From contig NZ_LR134201.1 in assembly GCF_900635955.1 (NCBI RefSeq), positions 620,001 through 684,000 of the forward strand: 64,000 bases of DNA, in the 5' to 3' direction. The notes under the pieces are model-generated. The model made no database searches. It was not told the DNA's origin and was given only the letters and a program-made list of their open reading frames with translations. This DNA comes from Cedecea lapagei (GTDB taxonomy: Bacteria > Pseudomonadota > Gammaproteobacteria > Enterobacterales > Enterobacteriaceae). Shown one piece after another: positions 51,556-62,700 of the stretch. A program made the translations under genes and the position numbers. Position 1 is the stretch's first letter. Each line of letters begins with the position of its first letter.

Positions 51556-52023
51556 ATGAACATGAATCAACGCGGTTTTAGCCTTATTGAGCTGATGGTG
51601 GTGATAGCCATCGTGGCCTCGCTCAGCGCTGGCGGCCTTCATGGCTGGCACCTGTGGCGGCAGAAAGTGCAGCTTTGGCAGACGACCCAGCAGCTGACTC
51701 ACTTCCTCTCTCGTCTCAGAAATGAGGCTAACTGGAATAATCAGACTCATCTTTTGACGCTGCGCCAGAGCGGGAAAAGCTGGTGTCTGACAAGCAGGGC
51801 GGCGCCGGAAAGCTGTTCAGCAGAGCGGCGGCTGGCGTTTATGCCAGAGTTTGGCGATATCGCTCTGGAAGAGATGACCGCGGGTCTGGGGTTTTACGGC
51901 GTTCGCGACACCGCCTGGCCCGGCCATATTATTTTGAAAAGCCCGGCCGGGCGCTGGAAGGTGACGCTCTCCGTCTGGGGGCGCGTTCGCCTGTGCGAAA
52001 TGTCCGGAGGGAAGCCATGCTGA
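51556..52023 (+). CDS. ppdA: Prepilin-peptidase-dependent protein A (minor pseudopilin)
   Basis: A 155-residue type IV pilin-like protein. The prepilin peptidase site is in QRGFSLIELMVV, with Glu five residues into the mature N-terminus, followed by a hydrophobic helix. The ATG at 51556 or 51562 gives the short basic leader MNMNQRG. Such minor pseudopilins prime type IV pilus or type II secretion fibre assembly. Its stop overlaps the start of ppdB by seven bases. Confidence 0.92.
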   Translation: MNMNQRGFSLIELMVVIAIVASLSAGGLHGWHLWRQKVQLWQTTQQLTHFLSRLRNEANWNNQTHLLTLRQSGKSWCLTSRAAPESCSAERRLAFMPEFGDIALEEMTAGLGFYGVRDTAWPGHIILKSPAGRWKVTLSVWGRVRLCEMSGGKPC

Positions 52024-52577
52024 GCGCTCAGCGAGGGTTTACGCTCCTGGAAATGCTTATTGCGATGGCCCTGAGCAGCGTGCTGCTCCTGGGGACTTCG
52101 CGCCTTTTCCCGGCTTTGCAGCTGGCGGTGATGCGGCAGGGCAGCGATGTCTCGCAGCAGGAGGCGCTGTGGCAAATGGCGTTTGCTATAGGAAAAAATT
52201 TGCAGCGCGCGGGCTATTGTCGGGGCCAGTGCCGGGGGGAGGGCGTGAAGATAATGAACCAGGGAAGCTGCGTGGTAGTGCAATGGGATGCTAACAACAA
52301 TGGCCGATGGGATACCCCGGCGGATAGCCAAAGCGAGCAGACTGGCTATCGGCTGCGTCACGGCAGCCTGGAAACCCAAAAAGGCGTAGAGAATTGTGAG
52401 GGCAGCGGCTGGGAGAGAATGTCTGACCCGTCGCAGTCGACGGTGCAGCATTTTTCCGTGCTTCGTCAAAATCGCAAAACCGGCAGGCCCCTATTTTTCA
52501 TCGAGCTGGTATCAAGTGTGAAGCAGAGTGGCCGCTCTGTTGAGGTGAGGTACGTTGTCAGGGGGGAAAACCTGTGA
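52017..52577 (+). CDS. ppdB: Prepilin-peptidase-dependent protein B (minor pseudopilin)
   Basis: A 186-residue pilin-like protein. The leader MLSAQRG and mature start FTLLEMLIAMALSSVLLLG fit PilD/GspO processing (Glu5 of the mature end). The C-terminal domain contains a cysteine-rich stretch (GYCRGQCRGE) likely stabilised by disulfides in the periplasm. It overlaps ppdA upstream and ygdB downstream (GTGA). Confidence 0.92.
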   Translation: MLSAQRGFTLLEMLIAMALSSVLLLGTSRLFPALQLAVMRQGSDVSQQEALWQMAFAIGKNLQRAGYCRGQCRGEGVKIMNQGSCVVVQWDANNNGRWDTPADSQSEQTGYRLRHGSLETQKGVENCEGSGWERMSDPSQSTVQHFSVLRQNRKTGRPLFFIELVSSVKQSGRSVEVRYVVRGENL

Positions 52578-53008
52578 GCGGGAAGCGTGAGAAAGGGAGC
52601 AGCTCACTATTCATGGTTTTGATGCTGTTTGCCTTAGGCTCCCTGATGCTGCAAGGGCTCTCGCGACAGCTTGGCGCTCAGCGCTTTGAGGTTGCAGCCG
52701 AAATTCAGTCTATTAAAAATCATGTTGCCGCCCGGTCAGCTCTGGCGTGGGGAGAAAAGCAAAGCTGGCGGCCGCAAAAGGAGTGGCAGTGTCAGCACGA
52801 TCCACGCTTTGTCTGGCATGCCTGTCTTCATCAAACCGACAAAGGGGAAGCCCTGCTTGCCGCTTTTGGTGACGCCAGCGGAGAGAGATTTCCGCTTACG
52901 CTATGGCGCTGGGGCGTACTTCGGGGTGGTAAGCTGGCGGCGGCTGCACAGGGCTGGCTCGACTTTTGCCCTTTACTTGATGACGCCTTATGCACTCTCC
53001 CTCGTTAG
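52574..53008 (+). CDS. ygdB: YgdB, DUF2509-family pilus-associated protein
   Basis: 144 residues. An N-terminal hydrophobic helix (SLFMVLMLFALGSLMLQGL) follows a basic GSS-type leader; there is no pilin-type Glu, but the gene is always linked to the ppd set. Four cysteines lie in the periplasmic part. It starts with GTG in a four-base overlap with the ppdB stop, and its end overlaps the ppdC start by 19 bases. Confidence 0.9.
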   Translation: MSGKREKGSSSLFMVLMLFALGSLMLQGLSRQLGAQRFEVAAEIQSIKNHVAARSALAWGEKQSWRPQKEWQCQHDPRFVWHACLHQTDKGEALLAAFGDASGERFPLTLWRWGVLRGGKLAAAAQGWLDFCPLLDDALCTLPR

Positions 53009-53331
53009 CTCCGCCGCAAAGCGGTTTTAGCCTTCCCGAGGTCTTGTTCGCGCTGGCGCTGTTTGCGATGGTTGTCACCGCATTGATGGGCTACCACCGG
53101 GTATTGCAGCAGGGATTTGTCAGCCAATGGCAACTGAGGCAGCTCTGGCGTGTAGCGCGTGAGCAAACCGAGCCGGGTGTTCCAGCGCCGTCGGAATTAT
53201 GGAATGTTCGTCAACAGCAGACATCTTCCCTGGGATGTGTCAGCATCGACGTTACAGTAACAAGCCCAGAGGGCCGAAGCGCACAGCTTTTGAGGCTGGA
53301 TTGCCCGCGGTCAGAACAACGTCAGGAGTAG
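52990..53331 (+). CDS. ppdC: Prepilin-peptidase-dependent protein C (minor pseudopilin)
   Basis: 113 residues, with the prepilin cleavage site in QSGFSLPEVLFALALFAM; note Pro before the Glu, as in PilV-like minor pilins. The short C-terminal part has two cysteines (GCVSID and RLDCPRSE). It is the last pseudopilin of the cluster, and recC begins seven bases after its stop, so recC may depend on readthrough from this operon. Confidence 0.92.
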   Translation: MHSPSLAPPQSGFSLPEVLFALALFAMVVTALMGYHRVLQQGFVSQWQLRQLWRVAREQTEPGVPAPSELWNVRQQQTSSLGCVSIDVTVTSPEGRSAQLLRLDCPRSEQRQE

Positions 53332-53338
53332 CGATTTC

Positions 53339-56300
53339 ATGTTACGTGTTTACCATTCCAACCGCCTCGATGTGCTGGAAGCTATCATGGAGTTCATCGT
53401 GGAGCGCCAGCCGCTGCCGGATCCTTTTGAGCCGGAGGTGGTGCTGGTACAAAGCACCGGGATGGCACAGTGGCTGCAAATGACGCTGGCGCAAAAGTTT
53501 GGCATCGCGGCAAATATTGAATTCCCGCTGCCCGCCAGCTTTATCTGGGACATGTTCGTACGGGTGCTGCCGGACATTCCAAAGGAGAGCGCCTTCAATA
53601 AGCAGAGCATGAGCTGGAAACTGATGACGCTTATCCCGAACATGCTGGATAAACCGGAATTTACCCTGCTCAGTCACTATCTGCGGGAAGATGACAGCAG
53701 CCGCAAGCTGTTCCAGCTCTCTTCCCGCATTGCGGACCTCTATGACCAGTACCTTGTCTATCGCCCCGGCTGGCTAAGCCGCTGGGAAAAGGGTGAGCTT
53801 GTCGACGGCGCGGGAGAGTCTCAGACCTGGCAGGCTCCGCTGTGGGCAGAGCTGGTACGCTATACGGCTCAGCTAGGGCAGCCTGAATGGCACCGTGCCA
53901 ACCTCTATCAGCGTTTCATTAGCGCGCTTGAAAAGAGCGATAGTTGCCCCCAGGGGCTGCCGTCTCGCGTCTTTATTTGCGGAATTTCCGCTTTGCCGCC
54001 GGTTTACCTGCAGGCCCTGCAGGCGCTGGGAAAGCATATTGACGTCCACGTGCTGTTTACCAACCCCTGCCGGTATTACTGGGGGGACATCAAAGACCCC
54101 GCATTTCTTGCCCGTTTGCTCAGCCGCCGCCGTCGACTGCACCGGGTTGACCGGGAGCAGACGCTGTTTAAGGACAACGATAGCGCCTCTTCGCTGTTTA
54201 ATGAGCTGGGTGAACAGGACGTAGGGAACTCGCTGCTGGCCTCCTGGGGCAAGCTTGGGCGTGACTACTCTTTCCTGCTCTCCGAACTGGAGCGTTTTGA
54301 GGAGGTTGATGTTTTTGTCGATCTCGATCCTGACAATCTGCTGCACGGACTGCAGCACGACCTGCTGGAGCTGAAAGACTCACAGGTGCTGGGGCTGACG
54401 GAGAAAGAGTACGAACGCAGCGACGGTAAACGCCTGTTGGATCCCGCCGATCGCTCACTGACCTTCCATGAATGCCACAGCCCGCAGCGGGAAGTTGAGG
54501 TCCTGCACGACCAGCTGCTGGCAATGCTCGAAGCTGACCCTGAGCTGACGCCGCGCGATATCATCGTGATGGTGGCAGATATTGATAGCTACAGCCCATT
54601 TATTCAGGCCGTCTTTGGCAGCGCGCGCGATGAACGCTGGCTGCCATTTGCCATTTCTGACCGCCGCGCACGGCAGGCGCACCCTGCGCTTCAGGCATTT
54701 ATTTTACTGCTCGGGCTACCGGAAAGTCGCTTTGCGGCAGAGGATGTGCTGGCGCTGCTGGAAGTGCCTGCGCTGGCGGCACGTTTCTCTATCGATGAAG
54801 AAGGGCTGCGCTACCTGCGTAAGTGGGTCAATGAGTCCGGTATACGCTGGGGCATTGATGACGACAACGTTCGTGAGCTGGCGCTGCCGGCGACAGGGCA
54901 GCATACATGGCGATTTGGCCTTACGCGTATGCTGCTGGGCTATGCCATGGAAAGCCAGGCCGGCGTGTGGGATTCGGTCCTCCCTTACGATGAATCGAGC
55001 GGCCTGATCGCCGAGCTGGTGGGCCAGCTTGCAGAGCTGCTTATGCAGCTTAACCGCTGGCGGCTGCTGCTGGCGCAGGACCGTCCTTTGGAAGAATGGC
55101 TGCCTCTGTGCAGGGAGATGCTGAACAGCTTTTTCCTGCCGGACAGTGAAACAGAAGCGGCGCTGGCGCTGATTGAGCAGCAGTGGCAGGAGATGATTGA
55201 GAAAGGAACCGATGCCGCCTATCAGCAGCCTGTGCCATTAACTTTGCTGCGCGATGAGCTGGCCCAGCGCCTTGACCAGGAGCGTATCAGCCAGCGGTTC
55301 CTCGCCGGGCCGGTTAACTTCTGTACCCTGATGCCGATGCGGGCCATTCCCTTTAAGGTTGTCTGCCTGCTGGGGATGAACGACGGCGTCTACCCGCGAA
55401 CGCTTGCACCACTGGGCTTCGACCTGATGAGCGAGCATCCACAGCGCGGCGATCGCAGCCGTCGTGACGATGACCGCTATCTGTTCCTGGAGGCGTTAAT
55501 TTCGGCGCAGCAGCGGCTTTATATCAGCTACATCGGTCGTTCGATTCAGGACAACAGCAGGCGCTATCCGTCGGTGCTGGTGGAGGAGCTGCTGGATTAT
55601 GTTGCCCGCAGCCATTACCTGCCCGGAGATGCGGAATGCAATGCCGATGACAGCAGCGAGCACGTGAAGGCGCATCTGGTGACGCTTCATGCCCGCACAC
55701 CTTTTGACAGCAGCAATTACCTTGCCGAAGGCGAGCAGCAGAGTTTTGCCCAGGAGTGGTTACCGGCAGCCAGCGGTTACGGGCAGGCACATGCTCACTT
55801 TGTTCAACCTCTGGCTGCGGAAGTCTGCGATGAAGTCACCCTCGAGCAGCTGCAGCGGTTCTGGCGCCATCCGGTAAGGGCGTTTTTCCAGATGCGTCTC
55901 GCGATTAACTTCCGCCTGGAAGAGACGGAGCTGCCGGATGAGGAACCTTTTACCCTCGACGTACTCGATCGTTTTCAGCTAAACCAGCATTTGCTTAATG
56001 CGCTGGTTCAGCACGAAGATCCTGAGCAGCTGTTTGTGCGTTATCGTGCGGCAGGCGTGCTGCCGTACGGCGCTTTTGGCGAAATTCTCTGGGAAAACCA
56101 GCTTACCGAAATGCACTCGCTGGCTGAAAAAGTGCTGGTTGAGCGCCAGAAAGGGGAGAGCCGTGAAGTCGATCTCCAGATTGAGGGAACCAGAGTTACG
56201 GGCTGGCTGCCTGATGTTCAGGCGGACGGCCTGCTACGCTGGCGTCCTTCGGTGCTGAGTGTTGCCCACGGCATGCAGCTGTGGATTGAGCATCTGGCCT

Positions 56301-56710
56301 ATTGCGCCAGTGGCGGCGGCGGGGAAAGCCGGATGTACGGGCGTAAAGATTCACAGTGGCGTTTCCCAGTGATGGAGCAGGAGCAGGCGATGGGCTATCT
56401 GTCGCAACTGCTTGAGGGGTATAAAGAAGGCTTGCGTCAGCCGCTGCTGCTGCTGCATAACAGCGGAGGCGCGTGGATAAAAACCTGTTATGACCCGCTA
56501 AATAATGCCATTTTATGGGATGAGGAGACGCAGCAGAAAGCGCGTACCAGGCTGCTGGCAGCCTGGGAAGGGAACCACATGGTTGAAGGGGAAGGCGCTG
56601 ATATCTGGCTGCAGCGTTTATACCGTACGCTAGAGGCTGAGTATTACGAGGCGATTATCGTAGCGGCCGAGCGTTACCTTCTTCCGCTCTTTCGTTTCAA
56701 CCAATCCTGA
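53339..56710 (+). CDS. recC: Exodeoxyribonuclease V gamma subunit
   Basis: A 1123-residue subunit of RecBCD that splits the DNA strands and recognises Chi (GCTGGTGG). The folds of an inactive helicase and an inactive nuclease are present; no intact Walker A is seen, in line with RecC. The start MLRVYHSNRLDVLEAI matches E. coli RecC. It acts with RecB and RecD, encoded 3' of ptrA. A 149-bp gap separates it from ptrA. Confidence 0.97.
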   Translation: MLRVYHSNRLDVLEAIMEFIVERQPLPDPFEPEVVLVQSTGMAQWLQMTLAQKFGIAANIEFPLPASFIWDMFVRVLPDIPKESAFNKQSMSWKLMTLIPNMLDKPEFTLLSHYLREDDSSRKLFQLSSRIADLYDQYLVYRPGWLSRWEKGELVDGAGESQTWQAPLWAELVRYTAQLGQPEWHRANLYQRFISALEKSDSCPQGLPSRVFICGISALPPVYLQALQALGKHIDVHVLFTNPCRYYWGDIKDPAFLARLLSRRRRLHRVDREQTLFKDNDSASSLFNELGEQDVGNSLLASWGKLGRDYSFLLSELERFEEVDVFVDLDPDNLLHGLQHDLLELKDSQVLGLTEKEYERSDGKRLLDPADRSLTFHECHSPQREVEVLHDQLLAMLEADPELTPRDIIVMVADIDSYSPFIQAVFGSARDERWLPFAISDRRARQAHPALQAFILLLGLPESRFAAEDVLALLEVPALAARFSIDEEGLRYLRKWVNESGIRWGIDDDNVRELALPATGQHTWRFGLTRMLLGYAMESQAGVWDSVLPYDESSGLIAELVGQLAELLMQLNRWRLLLAQDRPLEEWLPLCREMLNSFFLPDSETEAALALIEQQWQEMIEKGTDAAYQQPVPLTLLRDELAQRLDQERISQRFLAGPVNFCTLMPMRAIPFKVVCLLGMNDGVYPRTLAPLGFDLMSEHPQRGDRSRRDDDRYLFLEALISAQQRLYISYIGRSIQDNSRRYPSVLVEELLDYVARSHYLPGDAECNADDSSEHVKAHLVTLHARTPFDSSNYLAEGEQQSFAQEWLPAASGYGQAHAHFVQPLAAEVCDEVTLEQLQRFWRHPVRAFFQMRLAINFRLEETELPDEEPFTLDVLDRFQLNQHLLNALVQHEDPEQLFVRYRAAGVLPYGAFGEILWENQLTEMHSLAEKVLVERQKGESREVDLQIEGTRVTGWLPDVQADGLLRWRPSVLSVAHGMQLWIEHLAYCASGGGGESRMYGRKDSQWRFPVMEQEQAMGYLSQLLEGYKEGLRQPLLLLHNSGGAWIKTCYDPLNNAILWDEETQQKARTRLLAAWEGNHMVEGEGADIWLQRLYRTLEAEYYEAIIVAAERYLLPLFRFNQS

Positions 56711-56859
56711 ATAAGGGTTGTATAAAAATTGCACAGCCCGGTGAGTTCAATTATGATGCGATTTCTTGCTCAGGGCTGGCGAAGTATAACAACGGCGTTC
56801 TACGGATAGTTTAGAAAAGTTGTTGATGATGAGTGAGTTAGTAAAGACGAGGTTTGTGA

Positions 56860-59745
56860 ATGCCTAAATGCAGCACCTGGTTTACCGCGCTTTTCTTGTT
56901 TGTTGCTCTGTGGGCACCCTTCAGTCAGGCAGATAACGGATGGCAACCGATTCAGGACACCATCCGTAAAAGTGAAAAAGATCCTCGTCAGTATCAGGCT
57001 ATTCGTTTAGATAACGGTATGACCGTGCTGCTGGTTTCCGATCCGCAAGCGGTGAAGTCCCTCTCTGCCCTTGTCGTGCCTGTCGGCTCTCTTGAAGATC
57101 CTGATGCGCACCTTGGACTTGCCCATTTCCTTGAACATATGACGCTGATGGGGTCCAAAAAATATCCGGACCCGGATAGCCTCTCTGAGTACCTCAAAAA
57201 ACACGGCGGCAGCCACAACGCCAGCACCGCCACTTACCGCACCGCCTTTTACCTGGAAGTGGAAAACGACGCGCTCGATGGCGCCGTTGATCGCCTTGCT
57301 GACGCCATTGCCGAGCCTAACCTTGCGGCGCAATACGCCGAGCGTGAACGTAATGCGGTTAACGCCGAGCTGACGATGGCCCGTGCGCGCGACGGCATGC
57401 GTATGGCGCAGGTCAGCGCCGAAACCATAAACCCCGCTCACCCTGGCTCTCGCTTTTCCGGCGGCAACCTGGAAACCCTTCGCGATAAACCTGGCAGTAA
57501 ACTGCTTGATGCGCTGGTGGCATTCAGGGGGAAATACTATTCCGCGAACCTGATGAAAGCCGTTATCTACAGCAACAAACCTCTGCCTGAGCTGGCGAAG
57601 ATTGCCGCTGAAACCTATGGCCGCGTCCCTGACAAAAACATCGAAAAACCGGTTATCAATGTGCCGGTAGTCACCGATGCGCAAAAAGGCATCTTTATCC
57701 ACTACGTGCCGGCAATGCCGCGTAAAGTGGTTCGCGTTGAATTCCGCATCGATAACAACAGCGATAAATTCCGCAGCAAAACCGATGAGCTGATTGGCTA
57801 CCTGATCGGCAACCGCAGTCACGATACACTGTCGGACTGGCTGCAAAAGCAGGGGCTTGCCGAAAGCGTGAGGGCTGACTCTGATCCGATGGTGGCCGGC
57901 AATAGCGGCGTTTTCGCCATCTCTGTGTCCCTGACGGATAAGGGGCTTGCCAACCGTGACCAGGTGGTCGCCGCGATATTTAGCTATCTGAATCAGCTTC
58001 GCTCCAAAGGCATCGACAAGCGTTATTTTGACGAGCTGGCGCACGTGCTGGATCTCGACTTCCGCTACCCCTCTATCACTCGTGATATGGACTATATCGA
58101 ATGGCTGGCGGACACCATGCTGCGCGTGCCGGTAGCCCATACGCTGGACGCTGCCAATATTGCCGACCAGTACGATCCTGAGGCGATTAAAGCGCGTCTG
58201 GAGATGATGACGCCGCAAAATGCCCGCGTGTGGTACATCAGCCCGCAGGAGCCGCACAATAAAACGGCCTATTTTGTTGACGCGCCCTACGAAGTCGACA
58301 AAATTCCTGCGCAGACTTTTGCCGACTGGCAGCAGAAGGCTGACGCTATCAAGCTCGAACTGCCTCAGCTAAATCCTTACATTCCCGACGACTTCACGCT
58401 TTATAAGCCGGAGAAGCAGTACGAGCATCCTGAGCTGCTGATACATGAGCCGGATCTGCGCGTGGTGTATATGCCGAGCCGCTATTTTGGTAATGAACCC
58501 AAAGCGGACGTGACCCTTGTGTTGCGTAACCCGCAGGTGATGGACAGCGCGAAGAATCAGGTGCTGTTTGCCATTAACGATTATCTGGCGGGCATTGCGC
58601 TTGACGAGCTGAGCAACCAGGCGTCTGTCGGGGGGATCGGTTTCTCTTCTAACGCCAATAGCGGGTTGATGATCAATGCCAACGGTTACACTCAGCGTCT
58701 GCCGCAGCTGTTTGAGGCGCTGCTGAAGGGCTACTTCAGCTACACGCCAACGCAGGAACAGCTCGACCAGGCGAAGTCCTGGTATGCGCAGATGATGGAC
58801 TCGGCGGAAAAAGGTAAAGCCTTCGAGCAGGCTATCTCGCCGGTGCAGATGGTTTCGCAGGTGCCTTACTTTGAGCGCAGTACCCGCCGCGCTCTGCTGC
58901 CAGCATTGACGCTTAAAGACGTGCTTGATTACCGTGAGCGGCTGAGAACCCATTCGCGGCCTGAGTTTATGGTCATCGGCAATATGTCGCCTGAGCAGAC
59001 AAAGCAGCTGGCGGAAAAGGTAAAAGCGCAGCTGGCGCCGAAGGGAGATGAGTGGTGCCGTAATGCCGATGTGCTTATCGATAAACAGCATCTGGCGATG
59101 TTTGAAAAGGCCGGAAGCAGTACGGACTCCGCGCTGGCAGCGGTCTATGTACCAAAAGGCTACAGCGAAGCCACCAGCACGGCCTATGGATCTATGCTGG
59201 GGCAAATTATTCAGCCATGGTTCTATAATCAGCTGAGAACCCAGGAACAGCTGGGCTATGCGGTATTTGCTTTCCCGATGTCTATTGGCCGCCAGTGGGG
59301 GATAGGTTTCCTGCTGCAAAGTAGCGATAAGCAGCCCGCTTATCTGTATGAGCGGTTTAAGGCGTTTTACCCGGTTATTGAGAAAAAGCTGCGCGGCATG
59401 AGCGATGCCGAGTTTGCCCAAATCCAGCAGGGGATGATTGCCCAGATGCAGCAGGCGCCGCAGACGCTTGCAGAAGAGGCGTCGCAGTTGAGCAAAGATT
59501 TTGATCGCCGAAACATGGCGTTTGATTCCCGTGATAAAGTGATAGCCGAAATTAAGAAATTAACGCCGCAGAAGCTGGCTGATTTCTTCCATCAGGCGGT
59601 GATAGCTCCCCAGGGGATGGCGGTGCTGTCACAAATTTCCGGCAGCCATAACGGCAAGGCAGAGTATGCGGCACCAAAAGGGTGGAAAACCTGGGAGGGG
59701 GCTCGCAGTCTGCAGCAGACGTTACCACTAGTAAGCGAGAAATAA
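56860..59745 (+). CDS. ptrA: Protease III (pitrilysin)
   Basis: A 961-residue periplasmic zinc peptidase of the M16 family. A Sec signal peptide ends at about residue 24 (FVALWAPFSQA). The inverted zinc motif HxxEH is visible as HFLEH (His89, Glu92, His93), and the distal Glu lies in NAVNAELTMARARD. It degrades small peptides such as insulin B chain. Its stop overlaps the recB start by one base (TAATG), so recB translation is coupled to a periplasmic protease, as in E. coli. Confidence 0.97.
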   Translation: MPKCSTWFTALFLFVALWAPFSQADNGWQPIQDTIRKSEKDPRQYQAIRLDNGMTVLLVSDPQAVKSLSALVVPVGSLEDPDAHLGLAHFLEHMTLMGSKKYPDPDSLSEYLKKHGGSHNASTATYRTAFYLEVENDALDGAVDRLADAIAEPNLAAQYAERERNAVNAELTMARARDGMRMAQVSAETINPAHPGSRFSGGNLETLRDKPGSKLLDALVAFRGKYYSANLMKAVIYSNKPLPELAKIAAETYGRVPDKNIEKPVINVPVVTDAQKGIFIHYVPAMPRKVVRVEFRIDNNSDKFRSKTDELIGYLIGNRSHDTLSDWLQKQGLAESVRADSDPMVAGNSGVFAISVSLTDKGLANRDQVVAAIFSYLNQLRSKGIDKRYFDELAHVLDLDFRYPSITRDMDYIEWLADTMLRVPVAHTLDAANIADQYDPEAIKARLEMMTPQNARVWYISPQEPHNKTAYFVDAPYEVDKIPAQTFADWQQKADAIKLELPQLNPYIPDDFTLYKPEKQYEHPELLIHEPDLRVVYMPSRYFGNEPKADVTLVLRNPQVMDSAKNQVLFAINDYLAGIALDELSNQASVGGIGFSSNANSGLMINANGYTQRLPQLFEALLKGYFSYTPTQEQLDQAKSWYAQMMDSAEKGKAFEQAISPVQMVSQVPYFERSTRRALLPALTLKDVLDYRERLRTHSRPEFMVIGNMSPEQTKQLAEKVKAQLAPKGDEWCRNADVLIDKQHLAMFEKAGSSTDSALAAVYVPKGYSEATSTAYGSMLGQIIQPWFYNQLRTQEQLGYAVFAFPMSIGRQWGIGFLLQSSDKQPAYLYERFKAFYPVIEKKLRGMSDAEFAQIQQGMIAQMQQAPQTLAEEASQLSKDFDRRNMAFDSRDKVIAEIKKLTPQKLADFFHQAVIAPQGMAVLSQISGSHNGKAEYAAPKGWKTWEGARSLQQTLPLVSEK

Positions 59746-62700
59746 TGACCGATGTAACCGCGCAGCCCCTTGATCCTTTAAGTTTGCCGCTGTTTGGTGA
59801 ACGGTTGATAGAAGCCTCCGCGGGTACCGGTAAAACGTTTACCATTGCCGCGCTTTACCTGCGGCTGCTGCTGGGGCTGGGGGAGGAGAACGCTTTCCCC
59901 CGGCCGCTCGGCGTAGAAGAGCTGCTGGTGGTGACCTTTACGGAAGCGGCCACTGAAGAACTGCGTGGCCGTATTCGGGCAAATATCCACGAACTGCGCA
60001 TCGCCTGCATTCGTAACCGCAGCAAAAATCCCCTTATACAAAAGCTGCTTGCCCAGATTGTGGACAAGCAGCTTGCTGCCCGCACTCTGCTGTTAGCCGA
60101 ACAGCAAATGGACGAGGCCGCTATCTTCACCATCCACGGTTTCTGCCAGCGCATGCTCAGCCTTAATGCTTTTGAGTCCGGGATGCTGTTTGAACAGCAG
60201 CTTCTTGAGGATGAGTCCGTGCTGCGCCGCCACGCCTGTGCGGACTTCTGGCGTCGCCACTGCTATCCGCTGCCAAAACCGGTCGCTCAGGCGATGAGCG
60301 AGGAGTGGTCCGGGCCGGAAGCGCTCCTGCGGGACATCAACAGCTGGCTCCAGGGCGAGCAGCCGCAGCTTAAACAGCCGCCGGCAGATGACGAAACGCT
60401 GCTGGCTCGCCATGAAAAAATAATCGCCGCGATCGACGGGGTGAAAGCGCAATGGCGCGAGGCTGCGGGCGAGCTGGCCAGCCTGATTGGCGATTCCGGC
60501 GTGGATAAACGCAGCTACAGCAGCAAACATCTACCTAACTGGCTGGAGATTGTTGGCCAGTGGGCACAGCTGGAAACCACCAGCTATCAGCTCCCTGACG
60601 CGCTGGCTAAATTTGCACAAAGCACGCTTGAAGAGAAAACCAAAAAAGGCGAGGTGCCGCGGCACAGTTTATTCACCGCTATCGACGCTTTGCTGGCTGA
60701 ACCGCTGACGCTGCGTGACCTTGTGATTGCCAGGGCGATGGCGGAGATTCGCTACATTGTGCAGCAGGAGAAACGCCGCCGCGGCGAACTGGGCTTTGAC
60801 GATATGCTGAGCCGGCTCGACGAGGCGTTGCATCAGCCCGGCGGAGATGCGCTTGCCGCGGCAATTCGCGGGCGCTTTCCTGTGGCGATGATCGATGAAT
60901 TCCAGGATACCGACCCGCAGCAGTACCGAATCTTTCGCCGCCTCTATATTAAGCAGCAAGAAACCGCGCTGCTGCTGATCGGTGACCCGAAGCAGGCGAT
61001 TTATGCCTTCCGCGGCGCCGATATTTTTACCTATATGAAAGCTCGTCATGAGGTGAGCGCCCACTACACCCTGGACACTAACTGGCGCTCGGCTCCTGAG
61101 ATGATTAATGGCGTAAACACGCTGTTCCAGCAGGTTGATAACCCGTTTTTATTCCGCCAGATCCCGTTCCTGCCGGTCAAGTCCGCCGCACGCAATAGCG
61201 GCCTGCGTTTCACCGTTAAAGGTAAAAGCCAGGCGGCGATGAAGCTGTGGCTTCAGCCGGGGGACGGCACAGGGGTAAGTGATTACCAACAAGCTATGGC
61301 AACGCAGTGCGCCCGGCAGATAAGAGACTGGCTTACCGCCGGGCAGCGCGGTGAGGCGCTGCTTTGGAAAGGGGATGAGTCTCGCCCGCTCAGGGCATCG
61401 GATATGACGATTCTGGTGCGTAGCCGGGGTGAAGCGGCGATTGTGCGTGATGCGCTCGGTGCCCTCAATATTCCTTCGGTCTATCTCTCGAACCGCGATT
61501 CGGTGTTTGCCACCGTGGAAGCGCGCGAGCTTCTGTGGGTGCTGCAGGCGGTGCTGACGCCGGAAATCGAAACCGCCATGCGCAGCGCCATTGCTACCAG
61601 CATGCTGGGGCTTGATGCGTCAGCCATCGAGTCGCTGAACAAAGACGAACTGGCCTGGGATAACCTGGTTGAAGAGTTTTTCGGCTACCGCGAGCAGTGG
61701 CTGAAGCGCGGCGTCATGCCGATGCTAAGAGCCCTGATCGGTGCAAGAAAGATTGCTGAAAACCTGCTTGCCACGCCCGGAGGAGAGCGCCGGCTGACGG
61801 ACATTCTGCATATCAGCGAGCTTCTGCAGGAGGCCTCTGCGGAGATGGAGAGCGAGCATGCGCTGGTGCGCTGGCTGTCGCAGCGCATTGCCGAGCCGGA
61901 CAGCAACGCCTCCAGCCAGCAGCTGCGGCTGGAAAGCGATAAACATCTGGTGCAGGTGGTGACCATCCACAAATCCAAAGGGCTGGAATACCCGTTGGTC
62001 TGGCTGCCGTTTGTGGCTAATTACCGCCCGCAGAGCAGCGGCCTGTATCACGACCGCACCACTTTTACCTCCCTGCTGGATTTAAGCAACGATGCGGAAA
62101 GCCTTGGGCTTGCCGAAGAAGAGCGCCTGGCAGAAGATCTCCGACTGTTGTACGTCGCGTTGACCCGCTCCATCTGGCACTGCAGCCTGGGTGTTGCACC
62201 GCTATTCCGTGGCTCACGGGCCAAAAAAGGCAGCAGCGACCTGCATCTCAGCGCGCTGGGCTACCTGCTGCAAAAAGGGGAAGCACTTGATGCCGAAGGG
62301 CTGCGTCAGGCTATGGATAGCCTGAAGAGCGAAGCGATTGATGTTGAAATATTGCCAGCGGGAGAAGATTCCCCCTGGCAGCCCGCCGCCAGCGCTTTAC
62401 CTGAACTTGCCGCCCGGCAGCTTAAACGAAGAATCGCCGATAACTGGCGCGTTACCAGCTACTCCGGGCTGCAGCAGCACGGCAGCAGCCGGGTGCTGGA
62501 TCTGGTTCCGCGTCTTGACGTGGATGCCGTGGGGGAAGCGCCGGAGCAAAGTGAGCCGTCACTTACTCCGCATACTTTCCCGCGTGGCGCTTCACCGGGT
62601 ACGTTTCTGCATAGCCTGTTTGAAGAGGTAGATTTTACTCAGCCTGTGGACCAGGAGAAGACAGAGAGCCAGCTACTTACTAACGGTTTTGGCAGCGAGT

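Noticed and set aside
57007..58257. 416-codon frame antisense to ptrA
   Set aside because: It is the mirror of a high-GC conserved gene; ptrA has clear motifs and the antisense product has none.
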